Source of the DNA: Platerodrilus igneus
Lineage: Eukaryota; Arthropoda; Insecta; Coleoptera; Lycidae
Reading direction: 5' to 3'
Assembly (NCBI GenBank): GCA_036346225.1
Contig: JARFIW010001185.1
Span: 930,001 to 994,000 of the forward strand
Length of the DNA: 64,000 nucleotides
The notes below the pieces were generated by a model, which saw nothing but the letters and a program-made list of their open reading frames with translations, did not search any database and was not told the origin of the DNA. Below are positions 11,716 through 23,787 of the stretch, piece after piece (positions within the stretch are counted from its first letter, which is position 1; every line of letters begins with the position of its first letter). The translations under genes were made by a program, and so were the position numbers.

Positions 11716-12776
11716 TATAAAAGGCAACTAATTGTAGAAACCATTATTCAAACGTAACCTTCATTCTATAAATTAAGCACTTTATAGAAATTATAGAAAC
11801 GCACTTTGCAATCTATTAATAAATTAACTCATTACGAATTAGAACAAAGCGTATAAAATTACGACCATCATTGAATACAAAGTTATTTCAGTACGAATAC
11901 ATCTAAACAATTACTGAATAAGATTTATTCGAAAACGCACATCGCAACTTTATAAAAAGCAACATTTAAACGTGACATTTTATGATTAAATATTTCAGCA
12001 CGAGGTAGTTAATTGTAAAAGACGCAATCAGAAAAACTATTTACAAATTCATAAAGTATAATTTAAAAATTTTTAGCACTAGGATATCCAATTATACAAA
12101 AGCATTACGCAAATTATTTAAAAATATTCACAAGAGACTGGAATAAAATTCTTCAGTAGACAAAAGAAACTTTGTAATTAAATTATAAAGGCAACATTGA
12201 ACAAAACGGTAGTCTGAAAACTTGCAATCCTATATTTAAGACTCAAGGTAACTAGACGATACAATTACAAAGAAAGCATCTTATACACACAACACTTACG
12301 AAGACGAAATAGTTAAATCAGACTCAATTAATCAGCAGGACAAAAATAAAGACATAATAAAATCGTAACTGGCGCAGCAACACAACGTACAAAGTGCGAC
12401 GCAAATTATTGCAAGAATATTAATTCCATAGAAACTTTTCAGAAACCTAAAACCTGCGACAATTTAACATCCGCAAATTATATAAATAAACGAATACAAG
12501 CTACAGCAATTGACCAGACTTTACCGAGCATAAATTCATTAATTCAAATTACAGCACTGTATAACTAAGTACAAATACAAGCAACTCAATTCCTAAATAC
12601 TCTAAAACAACTCAAGCTAAAAATAACAAATACCCAACACACTTCAAACCGAAAATCAATAAATCAAATTAAAAAGTAACAGTACAAACCGCGAAATAAA
12701 TCCCAATTTTTACAAAAATTTGAAATTAATTAAAATCGAAAGTAACTATTAATTATTGGAACAACCCTTAACAATT

Positions 12777-14031
12777 ATGAGTTCAGATACGAAGACTTAT
12801 TTCGAAATTATCCCCACCTTTAACGGAGTTCAAGCTTTGCTAGTGAATTTTATTACAGCGTGTGAAATATTTTTGAAAACCTTTTACAAACCCTGAGACA
12901 ACGAACGAAATATATTACTTTTACGCCTGCTAATAAGTAAACTGACCGGACGGGCACTAACACTAATAGCCAGCCCAGATGATTTAGAAGTGGAAAGACT
13001 TTAAACGGATATTAATCGCATATTTTGGCGATCAAAAGAACATAGAATGCTTTATCCGCGACCTGATAAACCTAGGAATAGAAAATAACCAATCCCCGTA
13101 CCAATTCGGAATGAAATGTCAAAACGTGATAAATCTCATCTTAACAAAATTAAAAATCGAAGAAACCGACCAAAATATCCGACTTTTAAAAACAAAAATA
13201 TATGGCACTAGACACCTACTTAAACGCATTACCAAAACAACTGTCAGATAAAATAAGATTCCAACGTTTACAAAATTTAGTGGAAGCCATGAATATGATA
13301 ATAGAGGAAGAAAACGTAATGTACTACAGAAACAGACTATATAACCCTAACGCGAATAAAAGCTATTCAACAATAAAAACTATACAAGCCGCGAGACAAA
13401 CAACCACCTAAACAAAATTCACTCCATTTAACGTACAAACAAATCAACCGCGAATTAATAACCCAAATTTTAATAACGAATTTTAATTATCAATTCAAAC
13501 AATTTCCAAGACCAACGTTTAACTCAAATTTTACAAAACCCGCATTTCCACCAAGATTCAATCAAAATATGAACCAACAAAAACCAGCATTCAGCGCAAA
13601 CCCTATTAGAAATACACCAATGACAAATAACAATAACAACCCTAATAGTTATTATAAACCAACACATATAGATACCTCATCTGGTAACACCAGATCAAAT
13701 ACAAAAATAACGCACATCCGACCAAGTCACAATCAAAAACGAAACTTTACCTCAGAAGAACTGTTTCACCAAGAAGTAGAAGAATTTGACAATGACCAGA
13801 ATAATTACATTCACCCAGTACAAACAATGAATCACACCATTCCGACAATTACGAACGTGACGAACCATGCGAAAACTGCGAAAACTACGAGGAGAACAAC
13901 GAAGAAAACGCGTTCTCAAATTTCCAGATAGACCGATTTATAAACGACCAAACCTAATAAATTTAAATAATATTAATTACTTAGTACTGCCATATATAGA
14001 AATACCACATGCCAAACTTAAATTATTAATC
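12777..14031 (+). pseudogene. Gypsy A gag and start of protease, broken
   Basis: An ATG at 12777 opens a Ty3/gypsy gag (SSDTKTYFEIIPTFNGVQA, the usual start of capsid). It breaks within about 120 bases and continues in shifting frames. 13202-13411 is capsid C-terminal (LDTYLNALPKQLSDKI). 13569-13931 is the asparagine- and lysine-rich nucleocapsid-like tail. The last codons, LPYIEIPHAKLKLLIDT, enter the retropepsin and stop at the active-site DT of DTG, where the Polinton was inserted. Several frameshifts make it inactive. No zinc knuckle was seen. Confidence 0.75.
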
Positions 14032-14037
14032 GATACC
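14032..14037. repeat. Left 6-bp target-site duplication (GATACC) of the Polinton
   Basis: GATACC directly precedes the element's AGTAGATAG end. The same six bases follow the other end at 29176-29181. Six bases is the Polinton/Maverick length. One copy removed, the gypsy A protease frame reads straight through the DTG box. Confidence 0.92.
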
Positions 14038-14086
14038 AGTAGATAGAACAGGTATGTTCTGGGCCCCTTCGTGCAAACCAACACAG

Positions 14087-14090
<4 letters not shown>
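14038..14090 (+). repeat. Polinton left terminal inverted repeat
   Basis: 53 bp starting AGTAGATAGAACAGG and ending ACACAGCAAT, then a TA run. It matches the reverse complement of 29123-29175 with about five mismatches. Confidence 0.88.
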
Positions 14091-14122
<32 letters not shown>

Positions 14123-14129
<7 letters not shown>

Positions 14130-14442
14130 GAAGAATAATCACATTTGGAATGCAAATGAATGCTTAATATATTAATAATTATTAAGATGAAATGAAAACC
14201 CAACTTTGTATTTAAAGTTGAATTACCATTTCAAATCGAACTAGTAATTGAAAACCACTAAAGAACGGCTACAGCAGGACTTGAACCTGCAACGTTCTTT
14301 TAGTGGTTTTCAATTACTAGTTCGATTTGAAATGGTAATTCAACTTTAAATACAAAGTTGGGTTTTCATTTCATCTTAATAACTATTAATATATATTAAG
14401 CATTCATTTGCATTCCAAATGTGGATTATTCTTCTATTAATA
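14123..14442. repeat. Foldback repeat with a tRNA 3' half in the loop
   Basis: Two arms of about 145 bp (14123-14266 and 14294-14442) are near-perfect inverted copies. The loop carries the reverse complement of a tRNA T-arm and acceptor (rc of GCAGGTTCAAGTCCTGCTGTAGCC). A third partial copy of the arm sits at 14697-14790 behind a full tRNA-like sequence. It looks like a tRNA-derived SINE that duplicated head to head. It is present only in the left end of the Polinton. Confidence 0.75.
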
Positions 14443-14618
14443 ATATATATTACATGTTTGTATTATTCCAAACGTTGCAAAAATGGGATGATCAAGTTAT
14501 TAGTACATGAATTATGTATATAACTAGATTCAATTTCCTTAAATGCAAGACGTAATTGAAAATCGTTAACAAGAGCCAAGCTTCAGTAGTATTAAGTATA
14601 ACATCATCTAAACAATTA

Positions 14619-14692
14619 GGCTAGATAACTCAATTGGTTAGAGCACTGATCCAGAAAATCAGAGGTTGCAGGTTCAAGTCCTGCTGTAGCCG
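14619..14692 (+). pseudogene. tRNA-like sequence heading a SINE-like repeat
   Basis: 73 bases fold with exact tRNA geometry (7, 2, 4-9-4, 1, 5-7-5, 5, 5-7-5, 7): acceptor GGCTAGA/TGTAGCC with one mismatch, D arm with one mismatch, perfect anticodon stem CTGAT/ATCAG, perfect T stem GCAGG/CCTGC and TTCAAGT loop. The universal T33 reads C, and the nominal anticodon would be AGA without a type-II variable arm. It is therefore a decayed tRNA head and not a working gene. The body that follows matches the foldback arm at 14294-14442. Confidence 0.65.
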
Positions 14693-14781
14693 TGGTTTTA
14701 GTGGTTTTCAATTACTAGTTCGATTTTGAAATGGTAATTCAACTTTAAATACAAAGTTGGGTTTTTATTTCATCTTAATAA

Positions 14782-14821
<40 letters not shown>

Positions 14822-15789
14822 TTTGGAGATAATGACCTTGCACAAATACCTACTACTTGGCGGTTGTTGAGGGGGGCGGCCTGACACGTGCAGACTTCCA
14901 TCTATAATATCGTGACGTCATAGCGCTATAGTAGATAGAGGAAGTCGGTCCTGTATGCTCCACCACCACCACCAAATAGTTTTATTCGACTAACCATTGC
15001 ATCTTTCGAGATAAACCTATCTTGTTTGATATCTATTAATATTAGAGTTTTCTCAGCTACTCGAATCTCTAGGAATTTTTCAGATAGCATTATCCCCCAG
15101 GGAGCTACCCTCATTTTAAAAATTTTTACCGATAGCGATTTCTGACCGTTCTTATAAATTCTTTAGCCATACGATACATCAAGTTAGTCTAGAATTTTAT
15201 GCAAAATTCGAATCTGCAAACAGATTTAAAATCCGACCATCCCTTACCGTTTTACATACATACCCTCTGCGGGATAAATCTTTCTCCACATTTCCACCCA
15301 CGAGATAAATATACCTTGTTTGAGCACAGAAACAGAAATAAGCCTTAATATAGATATATATAAAGTAAAAATGTATCATACAATCTATACACAGTAGTAA
15401 TAAATTCTTTGTATATATCTATATTTACAATATTATTATCATTTCACTGGTGTGTGCGATGATCAACAGTGTACACCAAATAAATTACGCTTTAAACATT
15501 AATAGAGCGATACAGTAAAAATGGTGCCTCCCATAGGTATAACAATAAAAGGGTGGCAAACATAGACCCAAAATAAATAGGCGTCTACTAAAAGCTACTA
15601 CAAGTATATGTTACAGTATAGACAAATAAATATAAAATTAAGTATTTTTGGGAAAAAATTAAAACATATTTATTACAGTGTTGTGCACGCTTATAGGATA
15701 AACATATATTTACATTGTGAGCCCTAAAGCGAGCAAGTAATATATATATATACATAACTTAAGTCTAAGCAATATATACAACTTATAAA

Positions 15790-18700
15790 CTAGGTGAAAT
15801 AAAATCTATCTATTTCCTTATGCCCCATGCATACGTTAAGGTCGTGTTAGGGATGACGAAACGCTTGTCATCTGCGCCTGATAAACTAACCTTGCTAAAC
15901 AGCGTAAACAAGTCATGTTTTGGCTCCTAATAGACCGCATCGAATGCACGAGGGCTCGAAATTGCTGTTATGTGCTACCTCCTTAAAACTATTAACACTT
16001 ATACCCTGCACAACACTACGCTTAACCCCTTTAATCTTTTTATTACATCCCTTTCGCTAACTATACAGTAACTTTTGGCGCAGTACCCGCAAACTCTAGA
16101 ATTAATCGCCACCAAACTCATCCTTAAACTTTCCGAGCACTTTCTTGTTTACAAGTGGATCTTATATTTATTGTCTGGGTGGTAGTCACTAGTATCAAAT
16201 AGGTCCAGGAGGGCACGAATATCACTGTACAAGTTTTCTGTTTCTACACTATACACGAGCGAATCGGTATCCTCACAGTGAAAGTCGTAAATCAAAGTTT
16301 TAATAGATCTAAAATCCAAAAGCCAGCATATATAGGCTTGTTATATGTAACTCTAACGCGGTCCATCTGTATGAGTGCTAAATTTTCGCCTAGTACCAGA
16401 TTACAATTATAGTTCGGGCGGGCAATCAGGGTACTCGCACACAAGGTCTTCCGGTCACATTCCCACCGAGTCACGAGCTTGACATCAACGCGCTTGTCTA
16501 CGTTCTCCATGGTTTTACCAAAGATGGCGTTGTTCATGAGTTTGAAAAAGTTTTTCTTAAAAGCGTTGGTAGCACGAGTGCGAAGTTCCGTGTTCAACTC
16601 GATATAAGGCTTCAACCATGGAGACTGGTCGAACTCGAGAACACGATGGCTGGAGGTCAACACTAATCCATTCCGCACACACTGCTGTAGATTCCTATAG
16701 TGGATAAAGTAGCGGCGTTTGTCTTCTAAGGTGGCGAGGAGCTTCTGAGCCTTAGATGTGATATAAGGCGGCGTCTTCATTTCCGGGCAGAATGGCAGGT
16801 CATTGTGGAGATCATGTAAATGTGGAGGGTACTCCAAATCGACCTCCAGAATGAATCCTTTTGCAGAGTCTTTGGGAACATTTAATATGGTGGCTTGGAG
16901 ACCGGCTGCATCGGTAGGGGACAGCCATCGGAATCCTCCAATAGGGAGAGCCTGGCTCATGGCCCAGCCATATAAGTTATTGGCATCGTAATAGGCCAAA
17001 TACTTAGACGGAGCCGTAGGATCGTACTCATCTATGTACTTATTATTGGCAGCAGCGTAACGTCCACTACACTGGGTCAGACCCCCTCTGATTCCAGACT
17101 TTATAAAATGATATATATCAATATCCGTGAGGAGCTCCAGGTTCACGCCGGTTTATTTTAACATAGCGTCCCAGGTTAATGAGGGCGCTGTCACGTACTG
17201 GCACGGATCGAGTTTATAGGTCGACATGCACATTCGGTGAAAGTTCTCGAAGACGTCTGCCAACAACAGCACATCTGTCTTCAAATAGAGGTTGCTATAT
17301 TCTCCGAACGTGCTGAAACCAAAGTCGCGCCACACCTTCTGAGCCCTCTCGTATTCGTCGGTGGTAATGGATGTAGAGGTGAGATCATTGTAGAAGACAG
17401 CCTGTGGTGGGAGAGCTGTTTCCTCCAATACTTCCAATCTTTGTATGTAAGTGTATAGAAACACTCCTTTCTTGGTAACCAGTTGGAACTTGGAGTCCTC
17501 GGGGAAGTGACGTCTGACCTCTACAAACTGGTCCTGGGTCAAATTCTTCGCCAGTGTATCCAACCCGGACGCCATAAATCGGAGAGAGTCGATAAACCGA
17601 AGTTGGACATAAGACCTGCCGGCAGTCTTTTCTTCATCGTCCAAAGGTCACTTCTGTATCGTATAGTCGTACAGTTTTCGAAAACGAGATGAATCATTCT
17701 TTATTGTTCGGTATAACATTAATCTTTTCGTTATCATACCCCAGTTCCTTTATGATAAAATGAGCGTCGTATCCACTAAGGTTGTGGAACACTACTGGAA
17801 TAAACTGCGGAACTCGATAAAGGATGTTACACTTGGAGTGTGCAGGGAAGCGGTACGCCCCATTCATGTGGTTATGATCCCTCACACGGTCTGTTCCAAG
17901 CGGTTTCTTGCATATCCCACAGTCTTCGGTAGTGTGGAACAAAAGCTCATTTTGGGCATCCAAAGGAATCATGGGCACATTGGTCGTCAATATCTTACCC
18001 AGACGTTTAGTTTTCTTTCTAAGTTTTGTGATAAATTCACTTGCTGCGTCTGGACCCCGGTAGATCTCAAATTTGTTGAGGGAGTCGTCATAGCAGCATT
18101 TGATGTAATATGCCCAGCTATAAGGGGTATGCAGCTAGAGAGGTGTTGTAGATGATGTGGAGGGGTCGGGCGTTGCAAAACTGTACGGCTGTAGGAGCGA
18201 CTCAAAGTCGGCATAAATAACGAATGGGACCTGCATTTGTTTTTGGAGGTTCGAAAAATCCAAGACGGCGGGCATTTGAGTTACGACATGGTTACAGTCC
18301 TGCTCAGTATGCCCGGTCAAGGCTGTCTCAGTTGGAAAAATATTAAACAGCCATCGCAGATCCATTTATGTAAGCATTTTTTTGATAACTGTTTACCGAC
18401 CAGACGACCCAAATCTTTGATCCAACAGAAATGACCTTTTTCTTCGTGCTGGATGTAGAGCAAGTTAACGCGCCGGGCTCCCCTGCGTTTAGTAAAATGC
18501 AGAGGACCAACAATAGACCTTCCTTCCACTCCGAATACGTTGATACTAAGATCGTTCAAAGCCTCGAACTTGGCAATCTTGTCAAAGGCCATAGGGAACT
18601 CTATACCACCCATATTTAAGCAGCTCGAGTAATGGGGTACTTGCTAAGACGTTGCGGGTTATGCTCAGCAGGATACAGCGCTGCTACAATGCAGTATGCA

Positions 18701-19606
18701 AAACAGGCTGCGTCTCGGTTTTTCAGATTCACCTTCGCTTTTTTAGCTTTTATCCAGCGTGGAAGGTCAATGTAAGAGGATCCCCTAAGTGGTTGGTATT
18801 TGTTGATGTTTAGTTCTAAATGCAGGACACGTTGTACGGCCCAACCAGACTGGTGATGTTCAAATTCTTGGGATTTATCGAGCATCTCCCGAGAAAACGC
18901 CGTATACACTTTGTTCAAATCGCTCGATCGGGTTATAATTTGATTCTTGGTATTGAAAGATTTAGTTGCTTCGGTATCACCCAAGTCCATCCTTGTGTAC
19001 ATACCAAACACTTCAACATTAATTTTAAGGGTCGTGTGGACCTCCAAGGTGTCTTGGATCAACTTTACAAAATGCTGCATTTTGTTCAAGTAAAGTCTCC
19101 AATGTTTCTACAACCCGACAGATTATTAATGCGGTAATTTGCGATCCGGGAGCGGAAGGCAGTCGATAACAGTTGTATCGCTTCTTGTTTGGGGTCTCCG
19201 GATTCGGTCTTATGCGCGGCACTACGTAGATGGCCGGGAAACTGGCGTGAAGGAACGTCCATATTGCAATCCTCGCAATATAGTATGTCCTGTCGCTGGC
19301 GTTTTGGGACGGATGCAGCACGTGGTGGTGATGCTTCACTTTTGGCAGACATCGATGTAGAAGAAATAGTATATCCGTGGAGGGCGTGCTGATGCCGGGT
19401 TAAATTAGCTCGATGCCCGAACCCCAAGCCGCAAATGTCGCACACAAATGGTGTTGGCGCTGGTAATCCAGTCGGTGGAACTGGGGCTGTAACCTGACGT
19501 GGTGGTCTAACGATATTATGGACCTCCTTTTTGTGTCGGTTAAGGCAGCTCTGGGTCGAGAGGCTTTCTGGTACACATTGCAGGCGAATACTCTGATGGA
19601 TTTCAT
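15790..19606 (-). pseudogene. Protein-primed DNA polymerase B, left-arm copy, broken
   Basis: Mirror copy of the right-arm gene (see 23788-27610 for domains). It has the same shared lesions: a shift near 19520, a shift near 19080, shifts near 18330, a stop near 18135, a stop near 17694 and a stop near 17153. It also has a private one-base loss near 16308 in a run of A, which ends the frame just before Pol motif C. Conversely, it keeps the intact ALPPQAVFYNDLTSTSI stretch near 17400 where the right copy lost one base. The start ATG at 19604-19606 and the TAG at 15790-15792 match those of the other copy. The enzyme family replicates linear DNA from a terminal protein. Confidence 0.88.
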
Positions 19607-19985
19607 TGTAATCTGCACAATAAAACGATGTTTATTACTCAGTTTAAAACACGTATACCACAATGTTTTGTAGTCGTAGAAGAAACACAACTAAGGAAAA
19701 TGGGCTGAGACTACTTATAAATAGCCAAATGATCAGAAAATAGACAAATTAGAGCGCATGCGAACAGTCAGCCGATATATAACGTCGCCCCAAAATTCTA
19801 ATGTAATTTGCACAATAAACGACGCTTAATACTCAGTTTAAAACACGTAAACCACAATGTTTTGTGGTCGTAGAAGAAACACAACTAAGGAAAATGGGCT
19901 GATACCCCTTTTAAATAGCAAAATGATCAGAAAATAGACAAATTAGAGCGCATGCGCACAGGTCGCTGATAAAACCTCGCCCCAG
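19607..19985 (-). promoter_or_regulatory. Duplicated promoter block of left polB
   Basis: Two tandem copies (about 194 bp) of a block with GCGCATGCG, TATTTATAAG or TATTTAAAAG, and TTAGTTGTG, directly upstream of the polB ATG. Details are given for the right-arm copy at 23410-23787. Confidence 0.55.
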
Positions 19986-20224
19986 TAGGGATACTCCTAG
20001 AAGAACGGGGCGAAGTAACGTCTGGGGAACTTGCGATACAATAAATAGGCATTCTACTCTTTCGGGTCTTATACAATATAGGTCCATGGCGCCAATCGCA
20101 CCAAATGCTGCTCTAACCTTTGATCAAACTGTCCCATATATGTCTCAAATTGTCATATTTACTAAGTAACTTACTACAGTTAATCACAATAGCATATTGC
20201 AATATAAAGTCTAGGGGTGGTGTT

Positions 20225-20386
20225 AAAAATTGTATAATTTGAATAAATATAAAAATGTCAGATTTTGAAATCTATCAGTTTCACTTTTTTGATATTTTTT
20301 TTTTTTTTTTTTTTAATAACAAAAAAGTGAAACTGATAGATTTCAAAATCTGACATTTTTATATTTATTCAAATTATACAATTTTT
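20225..20386. repeat. Perfect 66-bp hairpin at inner edge of left arm
   Basis: 20225-20290 and 20321-20386 are perfect inverted copies; the 30-bp loop holds a run of about 20 T. It starts two bases after the palindrome arm ends and is absent from the right-arm junction. Confidence 0.9.
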
Positions 20387-20564
20387 ATACAACTTGAAGC
20401 AAACATTATTTTAAAAAGATTTTTTGATTTAATATCTATGTTAATTTAATATATATCCTCACCTTAAAGCCTGTGATCAAGAATTTGAAATAGATTCGAA
20501 AATTTAGGCCTTAAAAAAGAGTATACTTTCCTCCAGCTGACCTCAAACCCATTAATAATATATC

Positions 20565-20579
<15 letters not shown>

Positions 20580-20602
<23 letters not shown>

Positions 20603-21808
20603 GTAAATTCCCATAAGGAGGAAATGAGGAGAGGGATTTTCTCCCTGATCCCTCCTTGTGGGTCTCCTTGTAGGATTTTTATCCCGATGGACCCCCCCAC
20701 CCTACCTCGATCGGCCACCCCACCCTACCTACTATTTAATTTACATGTAAATTCCCGTAAGAAGGAAATGAGGAGAGGGATTTTCTCCAGGTTTCCTGGG
20801 TTTGGCACACTTCGTACGTGATCGAACCCCCCACCCTACCTACTCGAACTCCCCACCCTACCTACACGAAACACCCAATCTACCTACTTAAACCCCCCAC
20901 CCTACTTACTCGAACCCCCATTCTACCTACTATTTCTGATCGAACCCCCACCCTACCTACTCGAAACCCCACCCTACCTACTGAACTCCCCACTCTACCT
21001 ACTTGAACCCCCACCCTACCTACTCGAACCCCGCACTCTACCTACTATTTCTGATCGAACCCCCACCCTACCTACTCAAACCCCCACTCTACCTACTATT
21101 TCTGATCGAACCCCCCTACCTACTATTTCTAATCGAACCCACCACCCTATCTACTCGAACCCCCAACCCTACCTACTGAAACCCCCTTTCCTTCTACTAT
21201 TTTTGATCGAACCCCCACCCTACCTCGATCAAACCCCCACCCTACCTACTGAACCCCCACTCAACCTACTATTTCTGATAGAATCCCACCTTACTTCGAT
21301 CAAACCCCCACCCTACCTACTGGATCCCCCACCCTACCTACTATTTTTGATCGAACCCCCCATCTTACCTCGATCAAACCCCCCCCACCCACCTACTATT
21401 TTGGGGTTGTTGAGGGGGGTGGCCTGACACGTGCAGACTTCCATCTATAATATCGTGACGTCATAGCGTTATAGTAGATAGAGGAAGTCGGTTCTGTATC
21501 CTCCACCACCACGACCACCAAATAGTTTTATTCGACTAACCATTGCATATATTCAAGATAAACCTATCTTGTTTGGTATCAATTAATATTAGATTTTTCT
21601 CAGCTCTCTAGGAATTTTTCAGATAGCATTATCTCCCAGGGAGCTACCCTCATTTTAAGATTTTTATCGATAGCGATTTCTGACCGTTCTTATAAATTTT
21701 TTAGCCATGCGATACATCAAATTAGTTCTAGAATTTTATGCAAAATTCGAATCTGTAAACAGATTTAAAATCCAACCATCCCTTACCGTTTTACATACAT
21801 ACCCGCAA
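20580..21808 (+). repeat. Third, internal copy of the Polinton terminal region
   Basis: Starting after a TA run at about 20565-20600, this stretch repeats the right end in inverted orientation: two GGAAATGAGGAGAGGG blocks, the CCCCACCCTACC minisatellite, then GTTGAGGGGGG and the outer 400 bp of the arm (like 14866-15265). It ends abruptly at 21808 after CATACATACCCGCAAAG. It is more diverged from the arms than they are from each other, and has no TIR. Confidence 0.8.
20688..21405 (+). repeat. C-rich minisatellite CCCCACCCTACCTACT
   Basis: About 30 variable units of 16-25 bp, with spacers such as CGAAC or ATTTCTGATCGAA. The other strand is G-rich, with runs of 3-5 G. The same array sits in the right end at 28551-28860. 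Confidence 0.85.
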
Positions 21809-21822
21809 AGACAATTATATAT

Positions 21823-22335
21823 AATTTTCATATTTGTGCATAGTGCCGGTTTAGGTTTTTCAACGAACTTCGTTCGTTTATGAAATCGATTTGTCGTCCG
21901 TCTGTCTGTCCGTCCGAGACCTTTCTAATGGTCGGACATCAATGTGTGATACATCAATCGATTCAGCTCGGTGTCCTGAACTTAAGTTTTGATGTCAGTT
22001 GAAATCGGGCCACGGGGACGCCGTGCCCCCGCGATATTCCGTCGGGAAAATTAAAATTTCAAATAGGTCCAAAATTAATGTGCGATACATATTTGGACTC
22101 CCCTAACATAGCTGAGTCGAAATATGGTACCCCCCACAAAATCTGACCACGGATACCCGACCCCCCCGGGGAATTAATTTTTATCAAAAATTTCAAATAG
22201 GTCCAAAATTAATGTGCGATACATATTTAGAATCCTCTGAAAAAACTGAATCGAAATATGATGCCCCCTTATTTACACACACACACACACACACAAACAC
22301 ACATACATACATACATACATACACACATATATAGC
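21823..22335. repeat. Spacer repeats: direct 100-bp repeat and CA/CATA microsatellite
   Basis: From 22060 a block with TTTCAAATAGGTCCAAAATTA and GTGCGATACATATTT is repeated about 115 bp later. 21890-21930 holds (CGTCTGTC)-like repeats. (CA)n and (CATA)n run at about 22273-22330. No coding frame was seen. Confidence 0.6.
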
Positions 22336-22508
22336 TTTTAAAATATTTGTTCAATAAAATAAAATATATTAAAATGTCTCTTTTGTTGTTTATAAATTTT
22401 TGTATTTTATCTGAATACTTATAATTATTACAACATAATAATTTTAATTTTTTTAAATTGTTTTAAAGTAAGTCTACATTTGGAAGTTCGTTGCGACAAT
22501 GCCTTGCA

Positions 22509-22995
22509 TTTTCAACTTGTTACTAATAACATGAAAACAGATAGAAATAGCCAAATTTTACAAGAACAATTATTTTCATATTCGAGTAGGATACATCGAT
22601 TGGTATAATTTTCATATTTGTACCTAGTGCCGTTTTGGTTTTTTGCTAATAGCATGAAAACGGTTAAAGATAGCTGAATTTTACAAGAACAATTATTTTC
22701 AAATTTGAGTATGACGCATTGACTGGGATAATTTTCATATTTGTACATAGTGCCGTTTTGGTTTTTTGTTAATAGCATGAAAACGGTTAGTGACAGCTAA
22801 ATTTTGCAAGAACAATTATTTTCATACTAGAGTATGACACATCGATTGCCATAATTTTCATATTTGTACATAGTGCTGTTTTGGTTTTTTGTTAATAGCA
22901 TGAAAACGGTTAGAGATAGCTAAATTTTACAAGAGCAACTATTTTAATATTTGAGTATGACGCATCGACAGGGATTATTTTTATATTTGTACCTA
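22509..22995. repeat. Satellite of about 124-bp unit
   Basis: About four diverged units starting near 22605, 22729, 22851 and 22975, preceded by a partial unit. Core words are ATAATTTTCATATTTGTAC, AGTGCCGTTTTGG and AACAATTATTTTC. A single related unit start lies near 21823. Confidence 0.8.
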
Positions 22996-23409
22996 GTTTG
23001 GGGTTAAAACTGGTGGTTGGCCATCTTTATACGATAGGTACCACAATGTGGTAGTGTATTGGCATTGGATGATTCTAATCCCTGCGTACAAAGCGAGTTG
23101 TTATTTCTTAAAATGCCAGGTATATACAGTATAAAGAAAGCGTTGCCTGGTGGCTATAAATAACTGTCGTTCACCACCCCTAGACTTTATATTGCAATAT
23201 GCTATTGTGATTAACTGTAGTAAGTTACTTAGTAAATATGACAATTTGAGACATATATGGGACAGTTTGATCAAAGGTTAGAGCAGCATTTGGTGCGATT
23301 GGCGCCATGGACCTATATTGTATAAGACCCGAAAGAGTAGAATGCCTATTTATTGTATCGCAAGTTCCCCAGACGTTACTTCGCCCCGTTTTTCTAGGAG
23401 TATCCCTAC

Positions 23410-23787
23410 TGGGGCGAGGTTTTATCAGCGACCTGTGCGCATGCGCTCTAATTTGTCTATTTTCTGATCATTTTGCTATTTAAAAGGGGTATCAGCCCAT
23501 TTTCCTTAGTTGTGTTTCTTCTACGACCACAAAACATTGTAGTTTACGTGTTTTAAACTGAGTATTAAGCGTCGTTTATTGTGCAAATTACATTAGAATT
23601 TTGGGGCGACGTTATATATCGGCTGACTGTTCGCATGCGCTCTAATTTGTCTATTTTCTGATCATTTGGCTATTTATAAGTAGTCTCAGCCCATTTTCCT
23701 TAGTTGTGTTTCTTCTACGACTACAAAACATTGTGGTATACGTGTTTTAAACTGAGTAATAAACATCGTTTTATTGTGCAGATTACA
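23410..23787 (+). promoter_or_regulatory. Tandemly duplicated promoter block of right polB
   Basis: Two copies of about 194 bp (landmarks GCATGCGCTCTAATTTG at 23439 and 23633). Each carries a TATA-like box (TATTTAAAAG, then TATTTATAAG) about 31 bp before TTAGTTGTG, a fair initiator, then TTTAAACTGAGTA and TTATTGTGCA. The second copy abuts the ATG at 23788. Two alternative starts for one gene, or a promoter once shared with a lost neighbour, are possible. Confidence 0.5.

Larger units (their letters stand above)
14862..20222 (-). repeat. Left arm of the giant palindrome
   Basis: 5361 bp, reverse complement of 23172-28549. Outer edge reads GGCGGTTGTTGAGGGGGG, inner edge CTAGGGGTGGTG. Differences noticed from the right arm are few: one-base indels near 15543, 16308 and 17409, and substitutions such as those near 17031. 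Confidence 0.93.

Noticed and set aside
12371..12385. Primer-binding site of gypsy A at TGGCGCAGC
   Set aside because: Possible, but the match with a known tRNA end is shorter than at 9629; neither could be confirmed by an LTR boundary.
14619..14692. Functional tRNA gene
   Set aside because: Geometry is exact, but T33 is C, two stems have mismatches, and it heads a repeat copied elsewhere in the same element.
16803..19392. Open frames antisense to the left polB
   Set aside because: They are shadows of the real gene; the same shadows recur in the right arm.
22273..22330. CRISPR-like array in the spacer repeats
   Set aside because: Simple CA and CATA repeats; no unique spacers and the DNA is eukaryotic.
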